Counted from the stretch's first letter, positions 1 through 6,406 are shown. The stretch: 6,638 nucleotides of DNA from Aquificota bacterium (GCA_013153795.1 JAADDV010000112.1:1-6638), one strand, 5' to 3'. A program made the numbers and translations. The notes: a model not told the origin generated them from the letters alone.

Positions 1-24
1 AATATCAACAATTCAGGTAGAAAA
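1..24. repeat. Inverted repeat copy A at window edge (partner 316-339)
   Basis: These 24 bases are the exact reverse complement of 316-339 inside the porin gene. The match stops sharply at base 25 and may continue to the left beyond the window. Read on the + strand it encodes the same peptide (NINNSGRK) that the porin encodes on the minus strand at codons 111-118. This looks like a fold-back junction and not like an evolved repeat. Confidence 0.85.
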
Positions 25-669
25 GCTTTTTCTTTTATACTCAATTTCAACGATTCCTACGTTTCCTTTATCTGGTTTGTTTTCCATATATACAGTAGAA
101 ATTTTTATTGACTTTGTTAACTTATAGCTAATATAGCTTCCTAAGTTGTAAGAAGGTAATAAAGCTATTGGATTATTAACAAACATAGAATTTAAAAATT
201 GAGTGTGTTCGTCATTTGCATATTTATTTACATCAATAAAGCTCGTAGAGTCTATAATTCCTGCAATAATAGTAAACCTATGAAGTTTTTTCTGATAAAA
301 AAGTTCTAAAAGATATTTTCTACCTGAATTGTTGATATTTTTTAAATATGCTTCTAAATCATCAGCTGTTGATGGAAAAGTATATCCCTTGTTTTCTAGT
401 TTTGAAATAATCCCATTTCCAAATGTTAAGGAAGCATTAATAAAAATTTCATCACCATTATTAAAGACTATCGAGCTAAAAATATGGCTTGTATTGTAAA
501 GAGCACCATAATTTTCTATCTGTTGATACACAGTTGTATTTACAAAATTGAAAAAGTGCTTATGTAAAAAATGTTCTATAACAAAAGGTTTTTGTATTTC
601 TTGAGGAATACAAGTCCTAGAAAATAAAAACAATATTATTGCTATTAATATATTTTTTATATTTTTCAT
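13..669 (-). CDS. N-terminal part of an OprB-family carbohydrate-selective porin (truncated at window edge)
   Basis: A 218-residue reading frame divergent from the nos genes. It starts with a basic, hydrophobic signal-peptide-like segment (residues 1-22, MKNIKNILIAIILFLFSRTC), as expected for an outer-membrane protein. Residues 138-180 carry the pattern I associate with OprB-type porins: a GIIDSTSFID stretch, then YANDEHTQFLNSMFVNNP and LPSYNLGSYI. The N-terminal part (GDEIFINASLTFGNG, residues 72-86) looks like beta-barrel strands. Porins of this family are usually about 400 residues, so roughly the C-terminal half is missing. The last three residues and the stop lie inside a 24-bp inverted copy of this gene's own codons 111-118, so the stop is probably not natural. 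The ATG at 669 has only a weak purine-rich ribosome site (TGGAAAAAT, minus strand). Family OprB members pass sugars or other small solutes across the outer membrane; the substrate here is unknown. Confidence 0.7.
   Translation of the reverse strand: MKNIKNILIAIILFLFSRTCIPQEIQKPFVIEHFLHKHFFNFVNTTVYQQIENYGALYNTSHIFSSIVFNNGDEIFINASLTFGNGIISKLENKGYTFPSTADDLEAYLKNINNSGRKYLLELFYQKKLHRFTIIAGIIDSTSFIDVNKYANDEHTQFLNSMFVNNPIALLPSYNLGSYISYKLTKSIKISTVYMENKPDKGNVGIVEIEYKRKSFST
316..339. repeat. Inverted repeat copy B inside the porin gene (partner 1-24)
   Basis: This copy lies in frame within the porin coding sequence (codons 111-118, minus strand) and fits its surroundings, so it is the original. Its exact inverted partner at 1-24 interrupts the 3' part of the same gene. 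Confidence 0.85.
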
Positions 670-717
670 TTTTATTTTTCCATTTTTTCATAAAATTTAT
701 AAAATTGTGATATATAC

Positions 718-732
718 TGAGATTTAATCTCA
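718..732. promoter_or_regulatory. Perfect 15-bp dyad (TGAGATT-T-AATCTCA), candidate operator
   Basis: A perfect palindrome with 7-bp arms and a single central base lies in the divergent intergenic region, about 50-63 bp upstream of the porin ATG. On the minus strand it is followed by TATATAT and then a TATAAATT stretch that could serve as a porin -10. The one-base loop suits a dimeric DNA-binding protein better than an RNA hairpin. I do not recognise the regulator, and palindromes of A/T-rich sequence do arise by chance. Confidence 0.35.
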
Positions 733-792
733 TTTAATAAAGTATTAATAGCATGATTGTGGCTAAAAGTCAACGAAAAAATGCCAATAATT

Positions 793-806
793 TTGACTAA
801 GGTCAA
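793..806. promoter_or_regulatory. FNR/DNR/NnrR-type (Crp-Fnr family) binding site upstream of the nos operon
   Basis: TTGACTAAGGTCAA is a perfect inverted repeat TTGAC-N4-GTCAA. It has the 5-4-5 architecture of Crp/Fnr-family sites (FNR consensus TTGAT-N4-ATCAA; DNR and NnrR sites are variants). It sits 62 bp before the cytochrome c start codon. If the site is centred at -41.5, as in class II activated promoters, transcription would start near 841, leaving a leader of about 28 nt. Activation by low oxygen or by nitrogen oxides fits an N2O-respiration operon. The exact regulator cannot be told from the box alone. Confidence 0.75.
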
Positions 807-828
807 TGTTTAGTAGGCTAATAAATCC

Positions 829-834
829 TAACTT
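829..834 (+). promoter_or_regulatory. Candidate -10 element (TAACTT) of the nos promoter
   Basis: TAACTT falls where a -10 hexamer is expected if the Crp/Fnr-type box at 793-806 is centred at -41.5. It matches only three of six positions of TATAAT, which is usual for activator-dependent promoters. TAATAA at 819-824 is an alternative but would put the box too close to the start point. Confidence 0.35.
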
Positions 835-856
835 TAAAGTGAAACAGTTAAATTTT

Positions 857-862
857 GGGAGG
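857..862 (+). promoter_or_regulatory. Ribosome binding site deciding the cytochrome c start
   Basis: GGGAGG ends 6 nt before the ATG at 869. It selects this start over the in-frame ATG at 806, which overlaps the end of the Crp/Fnr-type box, lacks such a site and would put 21 residues in front of an otherwise normal signal peptide. Confidence 0.8.
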
Positions 863-868
863 ATTATA

Positions 869-1303
869 ATGAAAAAATTTCTCTTTATGATGCTTTCTGC
901 TGGAATTATTTCTTTGCCTTCTTTAGCTGATGATGTTAATAACACAAAAAATGAAGCAAAACAGGTCAAGCAAGAAGTAAAAGAAGAAAAACAAGAAAAT
1001 AATTTAGAACAGCAAATAGAAAAATTAGCTAAAGAATATGGTTGTTCAGGGTGTCATGCAGTAGATAAAGTAGTTGCAGGGCCTCCTTATAGAGTAATAG
1101 CCAAAGAATATAAAGATAAACCAAATGCTAAAGAGACATTAGTTAAAAGCGTTCTTGGTGGTTCTATGATGAAATGGCAGGCAAAAGCTAAAAAATATGG
1201 AATAAAAATAAAGATGGCATATATGCCAGCGCAACACGGAGTAGATAAAGAGAAAGCGGAAAAAATAATAGAGTTAATTTTAAAACTTGATACAGATAAA
1301 TAA
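869..1303 (+). CDS. Secreted monohaem class I-like cytochrome c, probable electron donor to NosZ
   Basis: A 144-residue protein. Residues 1-20 form a Sec signal peptide (MKKFLFMMLSAGIISLPSLA, cleavage likely before DD). Residues 24-56 are a very Lys/Glu/Gln-rich, probably helical linker. The haem site is C59-S-G-C62-H63, and the GPP at 71-73 fits small c551/c552-type cytochromes. The likely sixth ligand is Met119 in YMPAQHG, followed by a C-terminal helix (KAEKIIELILKL-like) as in class I cytochromes. The stretch 99-116 before this Met is unusually long and basic, with Lys at 102, 105, 107, 109, 113 and 115, which could dock on an acidic partner. It is the first gene of the nos operon, 60 nt before nosZ, with no clear terminator between them. 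Periplasmic electron delivery to the CuA centre is inferred from position and class. It could instead serve another respiratory enzyme. Confidence 0.85.
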   Translation: MKKFLFMMLSAGIISLPSLADDVNNTKNEAKQVKQEVKEEKQENNLEQQIEKLAKEYGCSGCHAVDKVVAGPPYRVIAKEYKDKPNAKETLVKSVLGGSMMKWQAKAKKYGIKIKMAYMPAQHGVDKEKAEKIIELILKLDTDK

Positions 1304-1346
1304 TTTGTGTTAGGCTTTAACAAAAAACAAACGCAAATAACCAGGT

Positions 1347-1355
1347 AAAGGAGGT
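1347..1355 (+). promoter_or_regulatory. Very strong nosZ ribosome binding site
   Basis: AAAGGAGGT closely matches the complement of the 16S rRNA 3' end and ends 8 nt before the nosZ ATG. It is the strongest such site in the window, in keeping with NosZ being the catalytic subunit needed in the highest amount. Confidence 0.85.
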
Positions 1356-1363
1356 TTAAAGCA

Positions 1364-3322
1364 ATGAAAAAAAACCTTGGGCTGGGATTGGCCTCAGCCG
1401 CTTTGTTTAGTTTATTTTCTTTTTCAGCTCAAGCTCAAAGTCCAGCAGAAAAAGTTTATGTTCCACATGGAAAGCATGATAAGTATTATGCTTTCTTATC
1501 TGGCGGTTATAATGGTCAGATAGGAGTTTATGGACTTCCTTCAGGAAGACTTTTAAAAGTCATTCCAGTATTCTCTGTTTTTCCTATGAATGGATATGGA
1601 TATTCTGAAGAAACAAAAGCAATGCTTAACACGAGCTATGGATGGATACCATGGGGTGATACTCACCATCCAGAACTTTCTCAAACAGATGGTGTGCCTG
1701 ATGGTAGATGGCTTTTTATTAACGAAAACAATACACCAAGGGTGGCAAGAATAGACCTTAGAACTTTTGAAACAGAAGAAATATTAGAAATACCTTTCTC
1801 AGCAGGAAACCACGCATCATCATTTATTACTCCAAACTCTGAATATATTACAGCATCTACAAGATTTTCAATTCCAATTCCTCAAAAAGATGTACCTATA
1901 GCTGAATATGCAAAGTATTTCAAAGGAACAATTACATTTGTTAGAGCTGACAAACCAGGAAAAATGGATGTTGCATTTCAAATTCTTGTTCCTGGATATG
2001 ATTATGACCTAGCTCACTGTGGAAAAGGACCATCAAACGGGTGGTGTTTCTTTACTTCATACAATACAGAGCAAGCTCATACTCTTCTTGAAATAAATGC
2101 TTCACAAAAAGATAAAGACTTTATTGCTGCTGTAAATTGGAAAAGAGCTGAGCAATGTATAGCAGAAGGAAAATATAAAGAAGTTGAGACAAAATATGCT
2201 CATAACTATAGACCACCTGAAGGAGATAGATTTGCAAAAACTGAATGGAAAACAAAAGTAAAATGGATTATTCCTAAAGAATGTCCTGGTGTTATCTATT
2301 ATCTTCCAACTCCAAAATCTCCTCACGGAGTTGATGTAACTCCTGATGGAAAATACATCATCGGTGGTGGAAAACTTGCAACAGTTATTCCTATTCACTC
2401 ATTTGATAAGATGATTAAGGCTATAGAAAACAAACAATTTGCAGGAGAAGTGGAAGGTATTCCTATCTTAAAATATGAAGCAATAAACCACTGTGAACTT
2501 CCTAACCCATGTCTTGGACCATTACATACAGAATTTGATGGTAGAGGTTTAGCTTATACTTCATGTTTCATTTCTTCAGATGTTGTTATTTATGATTATC
2601 AAAAATGTGAAATTGTTGGAAGAGTTCCAACATATTACTCTGTTGGCCATTTAATGATTCCTGGAGGAGATTCTGCTAAACCTTGGGGTGAGTATCTATT
2701 ACCAATGAACAAAATTACAAAAGATATTTTCTTACCAACAGGTCCAGAGCTTCCTCACGCAGGACAACTTTATGATATTTCTGCAGACCCAAGAAAGACT
2801 AAACCTCAACTTTTACTCGATGTTGCAGAACTTGGAGAGCCTCACTATGCACAAGCTATCCCTGCAGAATTAGTTGCTCCTAAAACTCTGAAAATTTTTG
2901 AACTTGAAAAAAATAATCATCCATATGTAACAAAATCAGAAGAAGAAGCTAAAGTTGTAAGAAAAGGAAATGAAGTTCATGTTTATATGACTGCAATAAG
3001 ATCTCACTTTACACCTGATAATATAGAAGGTGTAAAAGTTGGGGACACTGTTTACTTCCACGTAACAAATATCGAGCAGGACTGGGATATTCCTCACGGA
3101 TTTGCAGTTATAGGAGCTAAAACATCTAATATTCTTATAATGCCTGGAGAAACTCTTACTATAAAATGGACTCCTAAAGCACCTGGAGTATATCCTTTCT
3201 ATTGCACAGACTTCTGTTCAGCACTTCACCAAGAAATGCAAGGTTATGTAAGAGTATCTCCTGCTGATGCTAAAGTTCCTATTAAATATGGAACAGGAGA
3301 TGAAATGAAAACAGTTCAATAA
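1364..3322 (+). CDS. nosZ: Nitrous-oxide reductase NosZ, clade II (Sec-type)
   Basis: A 652-residue periplasmic multicopper enzyme that reduces N2O to N2. Residues 1-24 are a Sec signal peptide ending AQA; no twin-arginine motif is present, which marks clade II. The N-terminal seven-bladed propeller supplies the seven CuZ histidines, identified by motif as H101 and H102 (DTHHPE), H150 (GNHA), H321 (SPHGVD), H388 (LHTEFDGRG), H429 (SVGHL) and H494 (EPHY). The C-terminal cupredoxin domain (about 530-635) holds the CuA ligands H578, C614, C618, H622 and M625 in C-TDF-C-SAL-H-QE-M. The backbone-ligand position between the two Cys is Asp616 where clade I has Trp. There is no C-terminal cytochrome c domain, unlike NosZ of Campylobacterota. 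The length is normal for the family and all metal ligands are present, so the enzyme should be active. It is followed 11 nt later by nosB. Confidence 0.97.
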   Translation: MKKNLGLGLASAALFSLFSFSAQAQSPAEKVYVPHGKHDKYYAFLSGGYNGQIGVYGLPSGRLLKVIPVFSVFPMNGYGYSEETKAMLNTSYGWIPWGDTHHPELSQTDGVPDGRWLFINENNTPRVARIDLRTFETEEILEIPFSAGNHASSFITPNSEYITASTRFSIPIPQKDVPIAEYAKYFKGTITFVRADKPGKMDVAFQILVPGYDYDLAHCGKGPSNGWCFFTSYNTEQAHTLLEINASQKDKDFIAAVNWKRAEQCIAEGKYKEVETKYAHNYRPPEGDRFAKTEWKTKVKWIIPKECPGVIYYLPTPKSPHGVDVTPDGKYIIGGGKLATVIPIHSFDKMIKAIENKQFAGEVEGIPILKYEAINHCELPNPCLGPLHTEFDGRGLAYTSCFISSDVVIYDYQKCEIVGRVPTYYSVGHLMIPGGDSAKPWGEYLLPMNKITKDIFLPTGPELPHAGQLYDISADPRKTKPQLLLDVAELGEPHYAQAIPAELVAPKTLKIFELEKNNHPYVTKSEEEAKVVRKGNEVHVYMTAIRSHFTPDNIEGVKVGDTVYFHVTNIEQDWDIPHGFAVIGAKTSNILIMPGETLTIKWTPKAPGVYPFYCTDFCSALHQEMQGYVRVSPADAKVPIKYGTGDEMKTVQ

Positions 3323-3333
3323 GGAGGATAAAA

Positions 3334-3906
3334 ATGAGCTGGATATCTCGAGGGCTAATTGCCCTCGCTTCTTTAATCTTAATAGGTGTATTTTTTGTTC
3401 CTTTATGGAAAATTACTTTATGGGCTCCTCAGTATCCTGAAGGATTAAGTATGTATATATGGGTCAACAAAATAACTGGGGGAAATCCTCACGACTTATA
3501 CAATATAAACCTTTTAAATCATTACATAGGAATGAAACCTATAAAACCTGAAGAAATTCTTGAGCTAAAAATAATGCCTTTTATTTTTGGATTTTTTATT
3601 GTTTTGGGACTTATAACAGCCATAACAGGAAACAAAAAACTTTTATATACCTGGGTTATCTTATTTATTATAATAGGTATTATAGGAATAGCAGATTTTT
3701 ATAGATGGGAATATGATTATGGACATAATCTTGACCCTAGAGCACCTATAAAAATTCCAGGTGTAGCATATCAACCACCTCTTATAGGATGTAAAAAACT
3801 TCTTAATATGGAAGCTTGTTCTTTTCCGGATAAAGGAGCTTATATTGCCGTAGTTTCGGTTTTATTAGGTATGATAGCAGCAGGGATAGAAAAATTTAGA
3901 AAATAG
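3334..3906 (+). CDS. nosB: NosB-like polytopic membrane protein of clade II nos clusters
   Basis: A 190-residue inner-membrane protein with four predicted transmembrane segments at about 7-25, 80-98, 103-121 and 169-186. Two large loops carry most of the polar and aromatic residues. The first (26-79) has WAPQYPEGLSMYIW and the run NINLLNHYIGMKPI with His63. The second (121-168) has DFYRWEYDYGHNLDP and PIKIPGVAYQPPLIG. These motifs match the conserved membrane protein that follows nosZ in clade II clusters, called NosB. Its role is not established; electron transfer to NosZ or help in maturation are both possible. C153 and C162 lie in the second loop and could form a disulphide or bind metal. 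GGAGG (3323-3327), directly after the nosZ stop codon, serves its ATG, so it is expressed with nosZ. The family call rests on motif recall and position. Confidence 0.8.
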   Translation: MSWISRGLIALASLILIGVFFVPLWKITLWAPQYPEGLSMYIWVNKITGGNPHDLYNINLLNHYIGMKPIKPEEILELKIMPFIFGFFIVLGLITAITGNKKLLYTWVILFIIIGIIGIADFYRWEYDYGHNLDPRAPIKIPGVAYQPPLIGCKKLLNMEACSFPDKGAYIAVVSVLLGMIAAGIEKFRK

Positions 3907-3914
3907 AGGCAAGG

Positions 3915-4412
3915 ATGAAAATAACAAATTTTATAAAAAAACTTATATTTGTAGCACCGGCTGTAATTTTTTTTCTAATATCCTGCGAAAAATCAAATAA
4001 ACCTGTCCCAATAAATTATGGAGTAGATGAATGTGCTCATTGCAGAATGAAAATAACTGACCCAAGATATGGCTCTGAGCTTTTATTAAAAACAGGAAAA
4101 CCTTATAAGTTTGATAGCATAGAGTGTTTAGCAGCCTTTTATATAGAAAATAAAGAAAAACTTCCAATAGTTTATTTATGGGTGCCAGATTTTCTTACAA
4201 AAACTTTTATAGAAGCCCCAAAAGCTTATTATCTTCATTCAAAAAATCTTCCTAGTCCTATGAGTTTAAATATATCAGCCCATAAAACAAAAGAAAATTT
4301 AGAAAAAGTAAAATCAAAATACGGTGGTGAAGAATTAGACTGGCAAGGAGTTTTAAATCTTGTTAAAAAAGAATGGATTGAAAAAAAAGATAAAGTCCAT
4401 TCCCATCATTAA
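3915..4412 (+). CDS. nosL: NosL copper-binding lipoprotein
   Basis: A 165-residue outer-face lipoprotein. A signal sequence ends in the lipobox LISC, giving a lipidated Cys24. The metal site is the family motif C40-AH-C43-R-M45 (DECAHCRMKI); NosL proteins bind Cu(I) here and deliver copper for CuZ assembly. Other family marks are FDSIECL (67-72, with C71), SPMSLNISAH (114-123, with M116) and GGEELDW (137-143). The C-terminal HSHH is an added possible metal-binding tail. It starts 8 nt after the nosB stop codon with a modest GAGG ribosome site and ends 6 nt before nosD. A run of eight A near 4381 is a possible slippage spot, but the frame is intact. Confidence 0.93.
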   Translation: MKITNFIKKLIFVAPAVIFFLISCEKSNKPVPINYGVDECAHCRMKITDPRYGSELLLKTGKPYKFDSIECLAAFYIENKEKLPIVYLWVPDFLTKTFIEAPKAYYLHSKNLPSPMSLNISAHKTKENLEKVKSKYGGEELDWQGVLNLVKKEWIEKKDKVHSHH

Positions 4413-4418
4413 AGAATA

Positions 4419-5693
4419 ATGATAAAAAAATATATATGGATAATATTAATTATATTCTTTTCTTCCCAATATTCCCAAGGGAAAACTTTTGTTGTCTGTA
4501 AAAGTTGCCCTATATCTTCAATAAAAGAAGCTCTCAAAATTGCTCAGGACAATGACACTATTCTGGTTAAAAAAGGTTTATATAAAGAAGGAAATATCGT
4601 AATAAAAAAGCAGATAAAATTACTAGGAAGAGATTATCCAGTAATAGATGGAGAAAAAAAACATGAAGTGATTACGGTAAAAGCTCATAATGTTTTAATA
4701 AAAGGCTTTATTATTCAAAATTCTGGCAAAAGTGATATAGAAGATATAGCAGGAGTAAAATTTAATCGAGTAAAAAATGGAAGGATTGAAAACTGTATTA
4801 TAAAAAACAACTTTTGGGGAATATATTTTGCAGCCTGCAAAAATGGTGTCATAAAAAACAACAAAGTTATTGGACCTGCAAGTTTAAAATATTTAAAACA
4901 TGCTTTTGGTTCTACAATAGAGACGAACTTTGGGAACGGTATTCATCTTTGGCACTGTAAAAATATGCTTGTTGAAGGAAATCATATAAAAGGACATAGA
5001 GACGGTATTTATTTTGAGTTTGTTAAAAAAAGCACAATTATCCGAAACGTTAGCGAAGAAAATCTAAGATATGGACTTCACTTTATGTTTTCCCATAGGG
5101 ATAACTACATAGGAAATACTTTTAGAAAAAATGGAGCTGGCGTTGCTGTTATGTATACAAAGTATGTTTACATGGCAGATAATAGATTTGAATATAACTG
5201 GGGAGGAGCTTCATATGGCCTTCTTCTAAAAGAGATTTACGACAGCTATATATACCACAATGTTTTTTACAAAAATACAACAGGAATATTTGCAGATAAT
5301 ACAAACAGAACTGTGATAGAAGAAAATAACTTTGTTGAAAATGGCTGGGCTATAAGGATATGGGCAAACTCCCAAGATAATCTAATAAAACACAACAACT
5401 TTATAGCAAATACATTTAACGTTGTAACGAATTCTTTCCAGAACCCAAACAAATACACAGAAAACTACTGGAGTGATTATAAGGGATTTGATTTAAATAG
5501 AGATGGAATAGGAGACATTCCATATAGACCTGTTTCTTTATTTGGATACTTAACAGAAAACTATCCTCAATCAGTTATTCTTATGAGAAGTTTTCTTATA
5601 TACTTATTAGACCTAACAGAAAGAATGTTTCCAATGCTTATTCCTTCTAAGCTTGTAGATGAAAAACCATTAATGAGGCCATTTAAGTGGTAG
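4419..5693 (+). CDS. nosD: NosD periplasmic beta-helix maturation protein
   Basis: A 424-residue protein with a signal peptide (about 1-21, ending QGK) and right-handed parallel beta-helix repeats over about 85-345, of the kind found in carbohydrate-binding or sugar hydrolase (CASH) and PbH1 proteins. Family marks are RYGLHFMFSHRDNYIGN (217-233), NGAGVAVMYT (238-247), NYWSDYKGFDLNRDGIGD (349-366) and a C-terminal EKPLMRP (415-421). NosD works with the NosFY transporter in supplying copper and sulphur for the CuZ cluster of NosZ. An N-terminal C27-K-S-C30 pair just after the signal peptide could form a disulphide or bind metal. There is no good Shine-Dalgarno sequence before its ATG, so translation probably relies on ribosomes finishing nosL 6 nt upstream. 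Its last 7 nt overlap nosF. Confidence 0.95.
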   Translation: MIKKYIWIILIIFFSSQYSQGKTFVVCKSCPISSIKEALKIAQDNDTILVKKGLYKEGNIVIKKQIKLLGRDYPVIDGEKKHEVITVKAHNVLIKGFIIQNSGKSDIEDIAGVKFNRVKNGRIENCIIKNNFWGIYFAACKNGVIKNNKVIGPASLKYLKHAFGSTIETNFGNGIHLWHCKNMLVEGNHIKGHRDGIYFEFVKKSTIIRNVSEENLRYGLHFMFSHRDNYIGNTFRKNGAGVAVMYTKYVYMADNRFEYNWGGASYGLLLKEIYDSYIYHNVFYKNTTGIFADNTNRTVIEENNFVENGWAIRIWANSQDNLIKHNNFIANTFNVVTNSFQNPNKYTENYWSDYKGFDLNRDGIGDIPYRPVSLFGYLTENYPQSVILMRSFLIYLLDLTERMFPMLIPSKLVDEKPLMRPFKW

Positions 5694-6406
5694 AAGTTAA
5701 AAATCTGTATAAAAGATTTGGAAAACAGGAAGTTTTAAAGAATATAAATCTGTCTTTAGATAAAGGAAAAGTTGTTGCTATACTAGGTCCAAATGGCTCA
5801 GGGAAAACAACTCTTATAAAATCTATACTTGGACTTGTTATACCAACTTCTGGTGAGATATACGTAAAAGGAGAGCCAGTAAAGAAAAGCTGGAACTACA
5901 GAAGATTCATAGGATACATGCCTCAGATAGCTGTTTTTCCAGAAAATTTAACTCTTAAAGAACTTGTAAACATGCTTATAGATATAAGAAAAGAAAATTT
6001 TGACAAAGATATAGAACAGGAGTTTTTAGATAGGTTTAAGCTTGATGTCTATATGGATAAAAAACTAAAAAATCTCTCTGGAGGAACAAAACAAAAAGTA
6101 AGTGCTTTAATAACATTTATGTTTAATCCTGAGATTTTTTTCTTAGATGAGCCAACTGTTGGACTTGACCCTGTATCAAGTAGTTTTTTAAAAGACAAAG
6201 TAAAACAGCAGACAGAGAAAGGGAGGCTTGTAGTTTTAACATCTCATATAATGAGCGAAGTAGAAGAGATGGCAGATGAAATTGTTTTTCTGCTGGAAGG
6301 AAAAATCTATATTCAAGGAACTGTAAAACAGATAATAGAAGATTCTGGTGAGAAAAACTTAGAAAGAGCCATAGCAAAGCTTATGGAGAAGGGTTACAAT
6401 GCTTAA
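5687..6406 (+). CDS. nosF: NosF ABC transporter ATPase
   Basis: A 239-residue cytoplasmic ATPase that powers the NosFY transporter, which acts with NosD in CuZ assembly. Motifs in order: Walker A GPNGSGKT (34-41), Q-loop Gln80 (GYMPQ), signature LSGGTKQK (130-137), Walker B IFFLDEP (150-156) with Glu155 as catalytic base, D-loop GLDP (159-162) and the switch histidine His187 (TSHIMSE). All are complete. The start is a GTG that lies inside the end of nosD; GAGG at 5675-5678 is 8 nt upstream and supports it. The gene overlaps nosY by 8 nt at its other end. The assignment to NosF over other ABC ATPases rests on the position between nosD and nosY. Confidence 0.95.
   Translation: MVEVKNLYKRFGKQEVLKNINLSLDKGKVVAILGPNGSGKTTLIKSILGLVIPTSGEIYVKGEPVKKSWNYRRFIGYMPQIAVFPENLTLKELVNMLIDIRKENFDKDIEQEFLDRFKLDVYMDKKLKNLSGGTKQKVSALITFMFNPEIFFLDEPTVGLDPVSSSFLKDKVKQQTEKGRLVVLTSHIMSEVEEMADEIVFLLEGKIYIQGTVKQIIEDSGEKNLERAIAKLMEKGYNA

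Noticed and set aside
705..722. CRP-like half site TTGTGA-N6-CTGAGA
   Set aside because: Only the left half fits TGTGA; the right half departs from TCACA, and it overlaps the better dyad at 718-732.
757..773. TTGTG...GTCAA resembling a second Crp/Fnr-family box
   Set aside because: The spacer is 7 nt instead of 4 and the arms do not match each other.
806..868. In-frame upstream ATG that would extend the cytochrome c by 21 residues
   Set aside because: It lacks a ribosome site, overlaps the regulatory box and would bury the signal peptide; GGGAGG supports the ATG at 869.
763..969. Minus-strand 68-codon open frame over the nos promoter and cytochrome start
   Set aside because: It covers the Crp/Fnr-type box and the cytochrome signal peptide, has no family features and is a chance open frame in AT-rich DNA.
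1087..1323. Minus-strand 78-codon open frame opposite the cytochrome c gene
   Set aside because: It is antisense to a gene with clear haem and signal motifs and has no recognisable features. The same reasoning excludes the minus-strand frames at 2102-2398, 3943-4167, 5267-5458 and 6123-6377.
1303..1329. Possible hairpin terminator between the cytochrome c and nosZ genes (GTTA...TAAC)
   Set aside because: The stem is only about 4 continuous pairs with bulges and is followed by A residues, not T, on the + strand, so it is no credible terminator.
4381..4389. Run of A residues near the end of nosL as a programmed frameshift
   Set aside because: The nosL frame stays open to a normal family-type end and nosD has its own start, so no frameshift is needed.
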